DNA of 64,000 nucleotides from Aldehydirespirator sp965205155. GTDB taxonomy: Bacteria; Actinomycetota; Acidimicrobiia; Acidimicrobiales; Aldehydirespiratoraceae. The notes beneath the pieces were generated by a model that was not told the origin of the DNA, did no database searches, and was given only the letters and a program-made list of their open reading frames with translations. The stretch spans positions 3,224,001 through 3,288,000 of the forward strand of contig OZ242033.1 in the NCBI GenBank assembly GCA_965205155.1, given 5' to 3'. Both the position numbers and the translations under genes were made by a program. Position 1 is the first letter of the stretch, and each line of letters starts with the position of its first letter. Positions 33,985 to 42,950 of this stretch are shown here, piece after piece.

Positions 33985-34293
33985 TCAGCCCTTCCGGATG
34001 TCGGTGATCTCGAGGGTTGCCAGCGTCTGGCGGTGACCCCACCGGCGCCGCTGGTTGCTCTTGGACTTGTAGGTGAAGCCGCGGATCTTGGGGCCGCGAT
34101 GCTCGTCCACGACGATCGCGGTCACGCTGGCGCCGACGAGGTCCGCCGGCGTGGCCAGGACCGCCGCACCGTCGACCAGCATCACAGGCCGCAGCGAGAT
34201 CTCCGAGCCGGGCTCGGCGACGCGCTCGACCTCGATGGTGGAACCCTGCTCGACGCGGTACTGCTTCCCGCCGGTCTCTACGACTGCATACAT
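33985..34293 (-). CDS. rplU: 50S ribosomal protein L21
   Basis: 102 aa. MYAVVETGGKQYRVEQG at the N-terminus and KSNQRRRWGHRQTLATLEIT at the C-terminus are typical; L21 binds 23S rRNA. I chose ATG at 34293 because family members begin with MYAV; a GTG two codons earlier (34299) is possible. It forms the rplU-rpmA pair. Confidence 0.96.
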   Translation of the reverse strand: MYAVVETGGKQYRVEQGSTIEVERVAEPGSEISLRPVMLVDGAAVLATPADLVGASVTAIVVDEHRGPKIRGFTYKSKSNQRRRWGHRQTLATLEITDIRKG

Positions 34294-34343
34294 GACCACC
34301 AGAGGGTACCTCCGCCCGCCTCCTGAACCACTGCTTGATGTGG

Positions 34344-36020
34344 CTAGTCCATGAGGTCGGCCAGCAGGCGGTAGCCGCGGCCCGAGCAGTCCCCGCAGAT
34401 GTCCGACAGCGACTCGAGGAGTCCCTCCCCGCTGCGCTTGCGGGTCATCTCCATCAGCCCTAGACCGCTGATGTCCAGCACCTGAGTACGGGTCTTGTCC
34501 CGGGCCAGCGCGTCACGGAAGCGCTTGGTGACCTGGGCCCGGTTGGCGGCCAGTTCCATGTCGACGAAGTCGACCACGATGATCCCGCCGATGTCGCGCA
34601 GCCGCAGCTGGCGGGCCAGCTCGTCGGCGGCCTCCAGATTGTTGGCCAGCACCGTATCCTCGAGGCTGGACTTGCCGACGTTCTTGCCCGTGTTCACATC
34701 CACCACGGTGAGTGCCTCGGTGTGCTCGATGATGAGCGAGCCGCCCGAGGGCAGCCACACCTTGGGCTCGAGAGCCTTCTTGAGCTGCTCGGTGATGTAG
34801 TAGCGCTCGAACAGCGGCAGCTTCTCCTTCTTCGTGTCGTAGTGCTCCACCCGGTCGGCGAGTGGCCGGATGATGGACGAGACGTAGCCCGACACCTCGG
34901 AATAGAGGGGCCGGTCGTCGATGATCACTCCCCGGTAGTCGGAGTTGAGCTCCTCACGGATCAAGCGCAGCGGTGCCGCCGGTTCCCGGTACAGCAGCGC
35001 CGGCGCGGACGAGGACTTGGCCAGCTTGGAGATGTCGTTCCACTGGCCCACGAGGCGGGCCACGTCCCGCTCGATCTCGGCCGCGGTGACCTTCTCGGCC
35101 GCGGTGCGCATGATGAGGCCGTGGCCCTCGGGCTTGACCCGCTCGAGGATCGACCGCAGGCGCTTGCGCTCGGAGTCGGGCAGCCGCTTCGAGATCCCGA
35201 AGCCCGACGAGTTCGGCACCAGGACCACGAAGCGCCCCGCCAGCGACACGTCCTGGGTGAGGCGGGCCCCCTTCTCGCCGATGGGGTTCTTGGTGACCTG
35301 GCACAGGATCGACTGCTTGGGCCGGAGCAGGTCCTCGATCCGCGGCTTCGCCTGGGCGCCGTCACCCGACTCGATGTCCTCCGGGTCGTACTGGACATCG
35401 CCCCGGTACAGCACCGCGTTCTTGGGCGTTCCGATGTCGACGAAGGCGGTCTCCATCCCCGGCAGGACATTCTGAACCCGGCCCAGGTAGATGTTGCCGT
35501 GGATCTGGCTGACGTCGTCGGCCGGGCGGGACACCCTGAACTCGATGAGGCGGCGCCCCTCGAGCACCGCGATCTGCGTGGCCCGGTCGGAGACGTGGAC
35601 GCACATGAGGTAGCGGCCCACGGCCTGACCCTTGCGGGTACGGCCCCGCCGCCCCCGCATGCTCTTCTCGTCGAGCTCCACCGGCTCGTCGTAGGTGACC
35701 GCCTCCACCACCGCAGGGGCGTGGGACTTCTGCCCGCCGCCCCGGCCGCCGCCGCGCCGGCGCCGCCGCCGCCGGCCGCCGGATCCGGATCCGCCCTCGG
35801 AGCCCCGGCCACCGGGTTCTTTCGCGGGCGTAGGCGGTGCCGGACGGGTGTCACCGATCTGCGGCTTCCGCCCGCCCGAGGGGCCCGGGCGCGCCGGCTG
35901 GGGCGCCTTGGGTGCAGGCGGTCCGGAGGACTTGGGTTCCTTGCCGCCTGCCTTCTTAGGTGTTTGTGCTCTCTTGTCGGCGGCGCGGGAAGCGCCCGCC
36001 GGTTGGCGTTCTTTGGTCAT
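34344..36020 (-). CDS. rne: Ribonuclease E/G family endoribonuclease
   Basis: 558 aa. It processes rRNA and starts mRNA decay. About 150 N-terminal residues are disordered, Pro/Lys-rich, then Arg/Gly-rich (seven Arg followed by GGGRGGG), which should bind RNA. The S1-like domain follows (NIYLGRVQNVLPGMETAFVD). Catalytic aspartates lie in LTVVDVNTGKN and IIVVDFVDME. CGDCSGRG near the C-terminus is the zinc-link pair that joins dimers. The C-terminal scaffold of enterobacterial RNase E is absent. The gene lies between the radical SAM pair and rplU, as in many actinobacteria. Confidence 0.93.
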   Translation of the reverse strand: MTKERQPAGASRAADKRAQTPKKAGGKEPKSSGPPAPKAPQPARPGPSGGRKPQIGDTRPAPPTPAKEPGGRGSEGGSGSGGRRRRRRRGGGRGGGQKSHAPAVVEAVTYDEPVELDEKSMRGRRGRTRKGQAVGRYLMCVHVSDRATQIAVLEGRRLIEFRVSRPADDVSQIHGNIYLGRVQNVLPGMETAFVDIGTPKNAVLYRGDVQYDPEDIESGDGAQAKPRIEDLLRPKQSILCQVTKNPIGEKGARLTQDVSLAGRFVVLVPNSSGFGISKRLPDSERKRLRSILERVKPEGHGLIMRTAAEKVTAAEIERDVARLVGQWNDISKLAKSSSAPALLYREPAAPLRLIREELNSDYRGVIIDDRPLYSEVSGYVSSIIRPLADRVEHYDTKKEKLPLFERYYITEQLKKALEPKVWLPSGGSLIIEHTEALTVVDVNTGKNVGKSSLEDTVLANNLEAADELARQLRLRDIGGIIVVDFVDMELAANRAQVTKRFRDALARDKTRTQVLDISGLGLMEMTRKRSGEGLLESLSDICGDCSGRGYRLLADLMD

Positions 36021-36050
36021 TGTGTTCCTTCGAGTACGCGAACGGGGTCC

Positions 36051-36776
36051 TCATGGCTCGACTCCCGCTCCTGCGACCGACAACTCGGCGACCGCCAGCG
36101 GTTCATGGCGCTCGCCCGCGTCGGTTGTGATCCATTGGTGAAGACGGCACGCCCGCAGCAGTATGAGCGGCGGGTGGAGGCTCGCCAGAAGCTCCCCCGG
36201 GCGCACTGCCCGCGGTTGCGTGGCCAGCTCGGCGATGAGCCTCACGCCGTCGTTGATGTTCCCCTGCACCTCGACTGCATGCACGGCGGGCCGGATGTCG
36301 TCGATGCTGAGCCGCCCCTTGCGCTCGCGTTGTACGAGCAGCTCGCTGCCATCCATGGCCCGCGTCACCGCCTCCGACACCTCTGGGGCGTCGTTGCCGG
36401 TTGCGTCGATCCTCCAGGTACAGCTAGTCACCGCGTGCTGGAGCGACGGCTCGCCGGGGGCGAGTTCGGCCGCGGCCAGCGCTGTCATGCCCGACGGCAG
36501 CGACGCGGTCAACGCGCCGACGAGTGTCTCGTTGTCGATGCCGGTCGCCCACACCGGATCGACCTCGACGTCGAGGTACTCGGCGTCGGAGGAGTATCCG
36601 GTGGGCAGGGCCAGCCCGAACGCGATCCTCGGCCGGGGGCTGAAGCCGGCCGAGTAGGCCACCGGCACCCGGGCCCGGCGCAGCGACCGCTCCCATATCC
36701 GGGCCACGTCGCGGTGCGATGTGAAGCGGACCTTGCCGTGCTTCGAGAAGCGGACCCTGAGGCGCGGACCCCTCAT
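36051..36776 (-). CDS. TIGR03936-type radical SAM-linked protein (DUF2344)
   Basis: 241 aa. Begins RLRVRFSKHGKVRFTSHRDV and continues SAGFSPRPRIAFGLALPTGY, the signature of the family that accompanies, or is fused to, the TIGR03960 radical SAM protein. The function is not established; the constant neighbourhood with RNase E/G and L21/L27 suggests RNA or ribosome modification. The start overlaps the radical SAM stop by ATGA. Confidence 0.88.
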   Translation of the reverse strand: MRGPRLRVRFSKHGKVRFTSHRDVARIWERSLRRARVPVAYSAGFSPRPRIAFGLALPTGYSSDAEYLDVEVDPVWATGIDNETLVGALTASLPSGMTALAAAELAPGEPSLQHAVTSCTWRIDATGNDAPEVSEAVTRAMDGSELLVQRERKGRLSIDDIRPAVHAVEVQGNINDGVRLIAELATQPRAVRPGELLASLHPPLILLRACRLHQWITTDAGERHEPLAVAELSVAGAGVEP

Positions 36777-38866
36777 GTCGCCGCCCCCACCGGTTGACCG
36801 CGCGCGGTCATGCGAGAGCCGCTCGCGCCGGCACGGGGTGTCCCCCGCTCTTGTTCGCTTCGCTCACGGGCCGCTCGGGCCACGGCCTCGCTCGCGCCGG
36901 TCGCGGGGTCGCGGCCCATCCGCTCGGCCTCCGGCGACCGCTCGAGCAGCCGCACCGGAACCTCGCCGCCGTGCGAGAGGTCCATGCCGGTGCCCTGGCT
37001 CCCTCCCGCCGGCGGGACGGCGGACGCCACCACATGCTCGATGCCGTAGCCGGTGCAGGCTCCGCAGTCGTAGCACGGCGTCCAGCGGCAGTCCTCCAGC
37101 CCGAGCTCGTCGAGAGCGTCCCTCCAGTCCTGCCACAGGAAGTCCTTGTGGAGCCCGGCCGACAGGTGGTCCCACGGCAGCACCTCGTCGAAGGTGCGGT
37201 GACGGTGGACGTAGGCGTCGATGTCGATGCCGCAGGCGGCGGCCGCGACCTGCCAGCGCCCGAGGTCGAAGTGCTCGGACCACTCCTGGAACGTGCCGCC
37301 GTGGCGCCAGACGTGCTCGATCACCGCCCCGAGGCGGCGGTCGCCCCGGCTGGCCAGACCCTCTGCCAGGCTGGCCGCCGGGTCGTGCCACTTGAGCTGG
37401 ACGCCCTTGGCCCGGCGCAGGCCGTCGCGCAGCAGGCCGATCTTGCGTCGAAGCTCTGCCTCCGTGTTCTGGCCGAACCACTGGAAGGGGGTGAACGGCT
37501 TGGGAACGAAGCCGCCCACCGACACCGTGACCGACGGCGACCGCACGTGGGACCGGCCCAGCGCCACACAGTTGCGGGCCAGCTCCGCGATCCCGAGCGT
37601 GTCGGCGTCGGTCTCGGTGGGCAGCCCTGTGAGGAAGTAGAGCTTCATCCGGCGCCACCCCTGCGAGTAGGCCGACTCCACCGCGGAGTAGAGGTCGTCG
37701 TTGGTGATGAGCTTGTTGATCACCTGGCGCATCCGCCACGTGCCCGCCTCCGGCGCGAAGGTCAGCCCGGTGCGGCGGGCCCGCTGGATCTGGGCCGCGA
37801 TCCCCACCGTGAAGGCGTCGACCCGCAGGCTGGGCAGCGACACCGAGACCTGGCCGCAGCCCGCGTCGTTGACGGTGTCGGCCACGACCTGCTCGATGCC
37901 GCTGAAGTCGGCGGTGCTCAGCGAGGTGAGCGCGACCTCGTCGTAGCCGGTGCGCCGCAGGCCCTCGCTCACCATGGTGCGGACCTGCTCGGCGGGACGC
38001 TCCCGCACCGGGCGGGTGATCATCCCGGCCTGGCAGAAGCGGCAGCCGCGGGTGCAGCCCCGGAAGACCTCGACGTTGAGGCGGTCGTGCACTACCTCGG
38101 TGAGCGGAACGAGCTGTCGCTTGGGGTAGGGCCAGTCGGCCAGATCGGCCACCGTGCGCTTCTCGACCACCGCAGGCACGTCGGGGTGGCGCGGCTCGAC
38201 CGCCACGAGCCGGTCGCCGTCGTAGGCGACGTCGTACATCGACGGCACGTACACGCCCGGCACGCGGGCCAGGGCCCTCAGCACACCGCGGCGGCCTCCC
38301 GGACGGCCCGACGCCTTCCAGTCGTGCAGCACCGCCGTGATGTCGCCCACGGCCTCCTCGCCATCACCGAGAACGGCGAAGTCCAGGAAGTCGGCCAGGG
38401 GCTCGGGATTGTAGGTGCAGTGCCCCCCGGCGCCGATCAGCGGATCCGCATCGTGCCGCTCCGCGGCTCGGACGGCCACCCCTGCGAGGTCGATGCAGTT
38501 CAACACGTTGGTGTAGATGAGCTCGGCCGAGAGGTTGAATGCGATGACGTCGAACAACGCAGCCGGGCGGTGGGTGTCGAGCGAGAACAGCGGCAGCCCC
38601 TCGGACCTCATCAGCGCCTCGAGATCGATCCACGGCGCGTAGGCGCGCTCGGCGGCCGCGTCCGGACGCTCGTTGAGGATCTCGTAGAGGATCTGCAGGC
38701 CCTGGTTGGGCAGGCCTATCTCGTAGGTGTCCGGATAGGTGAGCAGCCACGACACGATACCGGGTCCGTGGCGAGGGGCCTGCATCCCGTCCTCGCCACC
38801 GATGTAGCGGGCCGGTTTGGACACCTGAGGCAGCAAGGGCTCAAGTCGATGCCACAGACTCCTCAC
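36773..38866 (-). CDS. TIGR03960-type radical SAM protein
   Basis: 697 aa. The N-terminal about 200 residues resemble a B12-binding-like Rossmann domain (YPDTYEIGLPNQGLQILYEI). The radical SAM cluster motif CTRGCRFCQAG starts at about residue 270. C-terminal cysteines, CYDCGACTGYG, may bind a second cluster. The reaction is unknown. The last about 40 residues, including SEAVARAARERSEQER, come from repeat A7 rather than from the protein family, so the ancestral protein probably ended about 35-70 residues earlier. It is 12 bp behind rodA and coupled to the TIGR03936 gene. Confidence 0.9.
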   Translation of the reverse strand: MRSLWHRLEPLLPQVSKPARYIGGEDGMQAPRHGPGIVSWLLTYPDTYEIGLPNQGLQILYEILNERPDAAAERAYAPWIDLEALMRSEGLPLFSLDTHRPAALFDVIAFNLSAELIYTNVLNCIDLAGVAVRAAERHDADPLIGAGGHCTYNPEPLADFLDFAVLGDGEEAVGDITAVLHDWKASGRPGGRRGVLRALARVPGVYVPSMYDVAYDGDRLVAVEPRHPDVPAVVEKRTVADLADWPYPKRQLVPLTEVVHDRLNVEVFRGCTRGCRFCQAGMITRPVRERPAEQVRTMVSEGLRRTGYDEVALTSLSTADFSGIEQVVADTVNDAGCGQVSVSLPSLRVDAFTVGIAAQIQRARRTGLTFAPEAGTWRMRQVINKLITNDDLYSAVESAYSQGWRRMKLYFLTGLPTETDADTLGIAELARNCVALGRSHVRSPSVTVSVGGFVPKPFTPFQWFGQNTEAELRRKIGLLRDGLRRAKGVQLKWHDPAASLAEGLASRGDRRLGAVIEHVWRHGGTFQEWSEHFDLGRWQVAAAACGIDIDAYVHRHRTFDEVLPWDHLSAGLHKDFLWQDWRDALDELGLEDCRWTPCYDCGACTGYGIEHVVASAVPPAGGSQGTGMDLSHGGEVPVRLLERSPEAERMGRDPATGASEAVARAARERSEQERGTPRAGASGSRMTARGQPVGAAT
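36843..36932 (-). repeat. Interspersed 3'-end element, copy A7 (fully coding)
   Basis: Lies wholly inside the 3' end of the radical SAM gene, in its sense and in frame. It adds the peptide SEAVARAARERSEQER to the protein. The core differs from the others by one change (TTCGCTT for TTCGCTG on the plus strand). Confidence 0.82.
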
Positions 38867-38878
38867 TGTCCCAGCCTA

Positions 38879-40054
38879 CTACTGCTGGTTGAGCATCCCT
38901 TCGATGTCGAGGCGGCGCCGGTAGACGCCGGCGATGAGCCCGAGCGACGCCATCGTGGTGAGCATCGAGGATCCCCCGTAGCTCACCAGCGGGAGCGGGA
39001 TGCCGGTCACCGGCATCATACCCATGGTCATGCCGACCGACTGGAACGTCTGGAACAGGAGCATGGCGAAGATCCCGGTCGACATCAGCCGTTCGAAGGG
39101 CGTCAGGGCGAGCTGGGCCGTCCGCCAGACGCGGAACAGCAGGATGGCGAGCAGGCCGAGCAGCAGGGAGGCACCGCGCAGGCCCAACTCCTCGCCCGCC
39201 ACGGTGAAGATGAAGTCGGTCTGCTGCTGGGGCACGAGGTCGGACCGGGTCTGCGTCCCCTGGAACAGCCCCTGTCCCCGCAGTCCCCCGTTGCCGATCG
39301 CGATCTGGGCCTGCTCCACGTTGAAGGCGTAGCTGGCCGACTCGTCGGTGACGTCGGACTCGAACAGGTACACGCGCAGACGGGCCTCCTGGTATTCGGC
39401 CAACGCATCCGACCGGTACACCCCGACGGTTCCGGCCACCGCGACGACGGCGAGAAGCGCTATCCAGCGGACCTTGATCCCGCTCACCATCACCATGACC
39501 AGAGCGATCACCAGGTACACCAGCGTGGTTCCCAGATCGGGCTGGAGAAGCAGCAGGGCGATCGGCGCCGCGGCCAGGGCCAGGGCCAGCAGGACCCGCC
39601 TGAGGCCCACCTCCGTCTGGCGGGGTGACAACAGCAGGGCCAGCCCGATGATCACCACGAGCTTGCCGGGCTCCGACGGCTGCATCCTGAACGTGCCGAA
39701 GGAGAACCAGCCCTTCGTCCCGTTGACCTCCACACCGATCTGCAGCACCAGCCACAACGCACCCACCATCGCCGCGAAGGCCAGCGGATAGAGCCTTCTC
39801 ATCAACCTGGGCGGCACGAACGCGGCGCACACCCCGACCACGACGCCCATCACGATGAAGAGCACCTGGCGTTCGAGGAACTCGGTGCTGGGCTCGGTGA
39901 AGTCGCCGACTACGCCCCTGGTCGCCGAATACACCAGCATCGACCCCATCGCCGCGGTGGCCAGGGCCGACAGGATCAGGAAGGGGTCGACCAGCAGCCA
40001 CCAGGGATCGGGAGAGACGTTGCGGCGGGCCGGATCCGTCGCGGTGGCGGTCAT
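38879..40054 (-). CDS. rodA: Rod-shape peptidoglycan polymerase RodA (SEDS family)
   Basis: 391 aa with about ten membrane segments. SEDS glycosyltransferase that polymerises lipid II for cell elongation. Typical segments are FGTFRMQPSEPGKLVVIIGL, LLLQPDLGTTLVYLV, QQTDFIFTVAGEELGLRG and PLPLVSYGGSSML. The start overlaps the mrdA stop by ATGA, so the SEDS enzyme and its partner PBP are made together. Confidence 0.95.
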   Translation of the reverse strand: MTATATDPARRNVSPDPWWLLVDPFLILSALATAAMGSMLVYSATRGVVGDFTEPSTEFLERQVLFIVMGVVVGVCAAFVPPRLMRRLYPLAFAAMVGALWLVLQIGVEVNGTKGWFSFGTFRMQPSEPGKLVVIIGLALLLSPRQTEVGLRRVLLALALAAAPIALLLLQPDLGTTLVYLVIALVMVMVSGIKVRWIALLAVVAVAGTVGVYRSDALAEYQEARLRVYLFESDVTDESASYAFNVEQAQIAIGNGGLRGQGLFQGTQTRSDLVPQQQTDFIFTVAGEELGLRGASLLLGLLAILLFRVWRTAQLALTPFERLMSTGIFAMLLFQTFQSVGMTMGMMPVTGIPLPLVSYGGSSMLTTMASLGLIAGVYRRRLDIEGMLNQQ

Positions 40055-42345
40055 AGCAATGCGTCCAGTCCTCGCCGTTCCACGGCCTCCTCGCCGCCGA
40101 CCAGCTCCGAGCAGTCCTGGGTGAGCTCGGGCCGCGTCTCGGAGATCGGCACGCCGTCGTCGTCGACCTTGATCTCACCGGTGCGGACACCCTCGAGGAA
40201 CGACGCCAGCTGCTTGACCTCCGCATAGCAGACGTCCACTTCCCTCGCCGTGCGGGCCCTGTCGACCGTGCCGGTGGCGATGGGGAGAAGAACCCGTGCC
40301 ACCGCCGGTGCGGCCACATCACCGCCGAAGCCGGCCTCCTCCAGCACCATCGCCACCACCACTTCGGGCGTGTGGCGGTAGCCGCGCTCGGGCCACGAGG
40401 CCGGGCCGAACGCCGCGAACCAGGCGAAGTCGGCCCTTCCCTGCTTCTCAGCCGTGCCCGTCTTGCCCGCCACCGGCCATGCGGCCAGGGGGAAGTTCAC
40501 GCCTCCCTCACCGGGGAGGTTGAAGGCCTCGTAGGCCGTCCCCCGCAGCAGGGCCTCGCCGCCTGAACTGCTCGGAAGGCTGTAGGCGGTGACACCGTTC
40601 ATCCCGTCCAGCAGCGGTGCCGCGACCTCGGCGGTCCATTCCAGCTCGCGCAGCAGCCTCGGACCGAACTCCTCGAGGACCTCTCCGTCGCGATCAGTGA
40701 TCTTGACGGCGATGTTCGGCTGGTGGAGCTTCCCCTCGCTGGCCAGCGCGGCGTACGTGTTGGCCACCTGCAACGGAGTCGTCAGCAGGTTGCCCTGGCC
40801 GATGGCAAGGTTGATGGTGTCTCCGGCGAACCACTGGTCGCCGCCGCGCAGGAACACTCCCTGGTCGAACTGGAAGTCGTAGTACTCCCTGTCGGGCACC
40901 ACCCCGGCGCGCTCATGGGGCAGCGGGATGCCGGTGTGCGAGCCCAGTCCGAACGCTCGCGCCGACTCCTGTATGCCTTCGTCGAGGGGCTCCCGCCGCC
41001 GGAAGAAGCCCTCACCGGCGAGCCGGTAGAAATAGGTGTCGCTCGAGACCGTTATGGCATCCCTCAGATCGACGCCGCGCTCGCAGCAATAGGGGCTGTT
41101 GAACACACACGTGTCGGACTCCTCCACGCAGAAGGGGTAGCGGTAGGTGCCGGTGTCGTTGTAGAACTCGTCCACCTCGATCAGCGAGAAGGCATCGGCG
41201 CCTATCACCCCCTGCGTGATGGCTGCGTATGCCGTCACCACCTTGAACGTCGAGCCGGGCGGGTAGAGACCCTGTATGGCGCGGTTGAGGATCGGGGAGA
41301 AGTTCTCCTCCGCGGTCAGGTCGTTGAACTGTCGCTGCGAGATGCCGTTCACGAAGTCGCGCGGATCGAAGGTCGGGAAGGAGGCCATGGCCAGGATCGA
41401 GCCGTCCCGGGGGTCGACGGCAACGGCCGCCCCGGACGACGCCACGAAGTCGGGGGCGTCGAGATCCTCCTCGGGAGGCTCCTGCCTTCGAGCCTCGTCG
41501 AGGCCCCGCCGCAGTTCACGCTCGAGCAGGCTCTGGATATCGAGGTCGATCGTCAGATGCACGTCGTTGCCGGGTATCGGCTGGCGACCCTTGTCGTCGT
41601 GGACCCTCACGATCTCGTCCAGCCGGTTCACCTCGAACACGCGCACGCCGGGGACTCCCCTCAGCTCGTTCTCGAAGATCCGCTCCACGCCGGACTTCCC
41701 GATCTCGTCTCCGGGCTGGTACGTCTTGGCGTAGGGGTCAGCCGCATCGATCTGGGCGCTCTGAGCCCGGTACTCCGACTGGGTGAGCGGACCCACGTAG
41801 CCGAGCAGGTGCGCGGCCAACTCGCCGTACGGGTAGCTGCGAACGGTGCGCTCCTCCACCGAGACCCCGGGGAACAGGTCCGGTCGCTCGCCCAGATACA
41901 CCAGCAGGTCGGGGTCGATGTCGAAGGCCACGGGGACCCTGTCAAAGGGACCGATCTCCAGGCTCGCCAGCCGTTCCTCGATGTGGCGCACCTTCGTGAG
42001 GCGGCCGGCGCGGCTGATGATCTCGGCCAACTCGAGCAGGACCCCCCGCTGATCGGACTCGTCCAGGGCGGCTCGGAACTCCAGACGGTCGACCGTCACC
42101 ACCTGGACCACCCGGTTGTCGACGAGGATCCGGCCCTGCGCGTCGAAGATGCGGCCCCGCGGCGCTTCCGTGTAAACGACTCGCAGGATGTTCGTGGCCG
42201 CGGCGTCCTGCAGTTCCTCGCTCTCAAGAACCTGCAGGTACCACAGGCGAGCGAACAGGGCGGCCACGAGGCACACCGCCACGATGCCGATCACGTAGAG
42301 CCGGAAGCCCTGGCGCTCGTCGGTGTCCGTGCCGTTCGAGGCCAT
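40051..42345 (-). CDS. mrdA: Penicillin-binding protein 2 (transpeptidase)
   Basis: 764 aa. One membrane segment at about 17-36 and a PBP dimerisation domain (TEAPRGRIFDAQGRILVDN). The transpeptidase domain carries the active-site Ser in PPGSTFKVVTAYA, SSD in TVSSDTYFYRLAG, and KTGTAEKQG. A CVEESDTCVFNSPYCC loop just before the SSD motif has four cysteines and could be disulfide-bonded outside the cell. It cross-links peptidoglycan for elongation with RodA. TGATG overlap with mreD. Confidence 0.95.
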   Translation of the reverse strand: MASNGTDTDERQGFRLYVIGIVAVCLVAALFARLWYLQVLESEELQDAAATNILRVVYTEAPRGRIFDAQGRILVDNRVVQVVTVDRLEFRAALDESDQRGVLLELAEIISRAGRLTKVRHIEERLASLEIGPFDRVPVAFDIDPDLLVYLGERPDLFPGVSVEERTVRSYPYGELAAHLLGYVGPLTQSEYRAQSAQIDAADPYAKTYQPGDEIGKSGVERIFENELRGVPGVRVFEVNRLDEIVRVHDDKGRQPIPGNDVHLTIDLDIQSLLERELRRGLDEARRQEPPEEDLDAPDFVASSGAAVAVDPRDGSILAMASFPTFDPRDFVNGISQRQFNDLTAEENFSPILNRAIQGLYPPGSTFKVVTAYAAITQGVIGADAFSLIEVDEFYNDTGTYRYPFCVEESDTCVFNSPYCCERGVDLRDAITVSSDTYFYRLAGEGFFRRREPLDEGIQESARAFGLGSHTGIPLPHERAGVVPDREYYDFQFDQGVFLRGGDQWFAGDTINLAIGQGNLLTTPLQVANTYAALASEGKLHQPNIAVKITDRDGEVLEEFGPRLLRELEWTAEVAAPLLDGMNGVTAYSLPSSSGGEALLRGTAYEAFNLPGEGGVNFPLAAWPVAGKTGTAEKQGRADFAWFAAFGPASWPERGYRHTPEVVVAMVLEEAGFGGDVAAPAVARVLLPIATGTVDRARTAREVDVCYAEVKQLASFLEGVRTGEIKVDDDGVPISETRPELTQDCSELVGGEEAVERRGLDALL

Positions 42346-42950
42346 CAGCGGCCCTTCCTCGGCGCGTCCGGAGGCTCACGCCGTCGCGACCGGCTCCGGG
42401 CAGGGGTGCTCCCCAGAGCCCATCGCACCGCGGGCGCCACCACCAACGAGAGCACGGCATTGAAGGCCGACGCCACCAGCACGACCCTCAGCAGCCGGTC
42501 GTCGACGAGGCCGCGCTGGCCGACGACCTCGCCCAGCAGGGCGTAGGCGGTCACCATGGCCGCCGTGCCCGCGAACACCAGCACCAGCGTCTGGATGCGC
42601 GTGTCGTGGAAGAGATCCTCGGTGATGCCGCCCAGCGTGTAGGCCACCACCGCGAAGGAGGCGGCCGACAGCCCGAGCGGCGTCGAGAGGTACACGTCCC
42701 ACATCAAGCCGGCGCAGAAGGCGATCAGCGAACCGTGCCGGGGACCGGCGAACAGGCCGGCCAGGACGGCCACCAGCGCCGGCAGCTCGGGGGCGACCCC
42801 GGCCACCCGCACCTCCGAGAAGAACGTCAGCTGAAAGAGCAGCGCGAGCATGTACACGACGATGAGCCGCAGCACGGTCAGGGTCACGTTGCTCCCCGCC
42901 AGCAGGCGGCGCGAGCGCAGCACAGTCGGAAGCGACTGCAGCGCCGTCAT
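42345..42950 (-). CDS. mreD: Rod shape-determining protein MreD
   Basis: 201 aa with five or six membrane segments. It links MreC to the elongation machinery. The family is poorly conserved; the call rests on FAGPRHGSLIAFCAGLMWDV and position between mreC and mrdA. A basic Arg-rich tail follows the last membrane segment. It overlaps mreC by ATGA. Confidence 0.88.
   Translation of the reverse strand: MTALQSLPTVLRSRRLLAGSNVTLTVLRLIVVYMLALLFQLTFFSEVRVAGVAPELPALVAVLAGLFAGPRHGSLIAFCAGLMWDVYLSTPLGLSAASFAVVAYTLGGITEDLFHDTRIQTLVLVFAGTAAMVTAYALLGEVVGQRGLVDDRLLRVVLVASAFNAVLSLVVAPAVRWALGSTPARSRSRRREPPDAPRKGR

Noticed and set aside
36794..39628. 944-codon open frame antisense to the radical SAM and rodA genes
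   Set aside because: It is antisense to two well-supported genes and full of His/Gln/Gly/Arg runs, which is typical of a reverse frame in high-GC DNA.
40723..42546. 607-codon open frame antisense to mrdA
   Set aside because: mrdA has all transpeptidase motifs in its own frame; the antisense frame has none.
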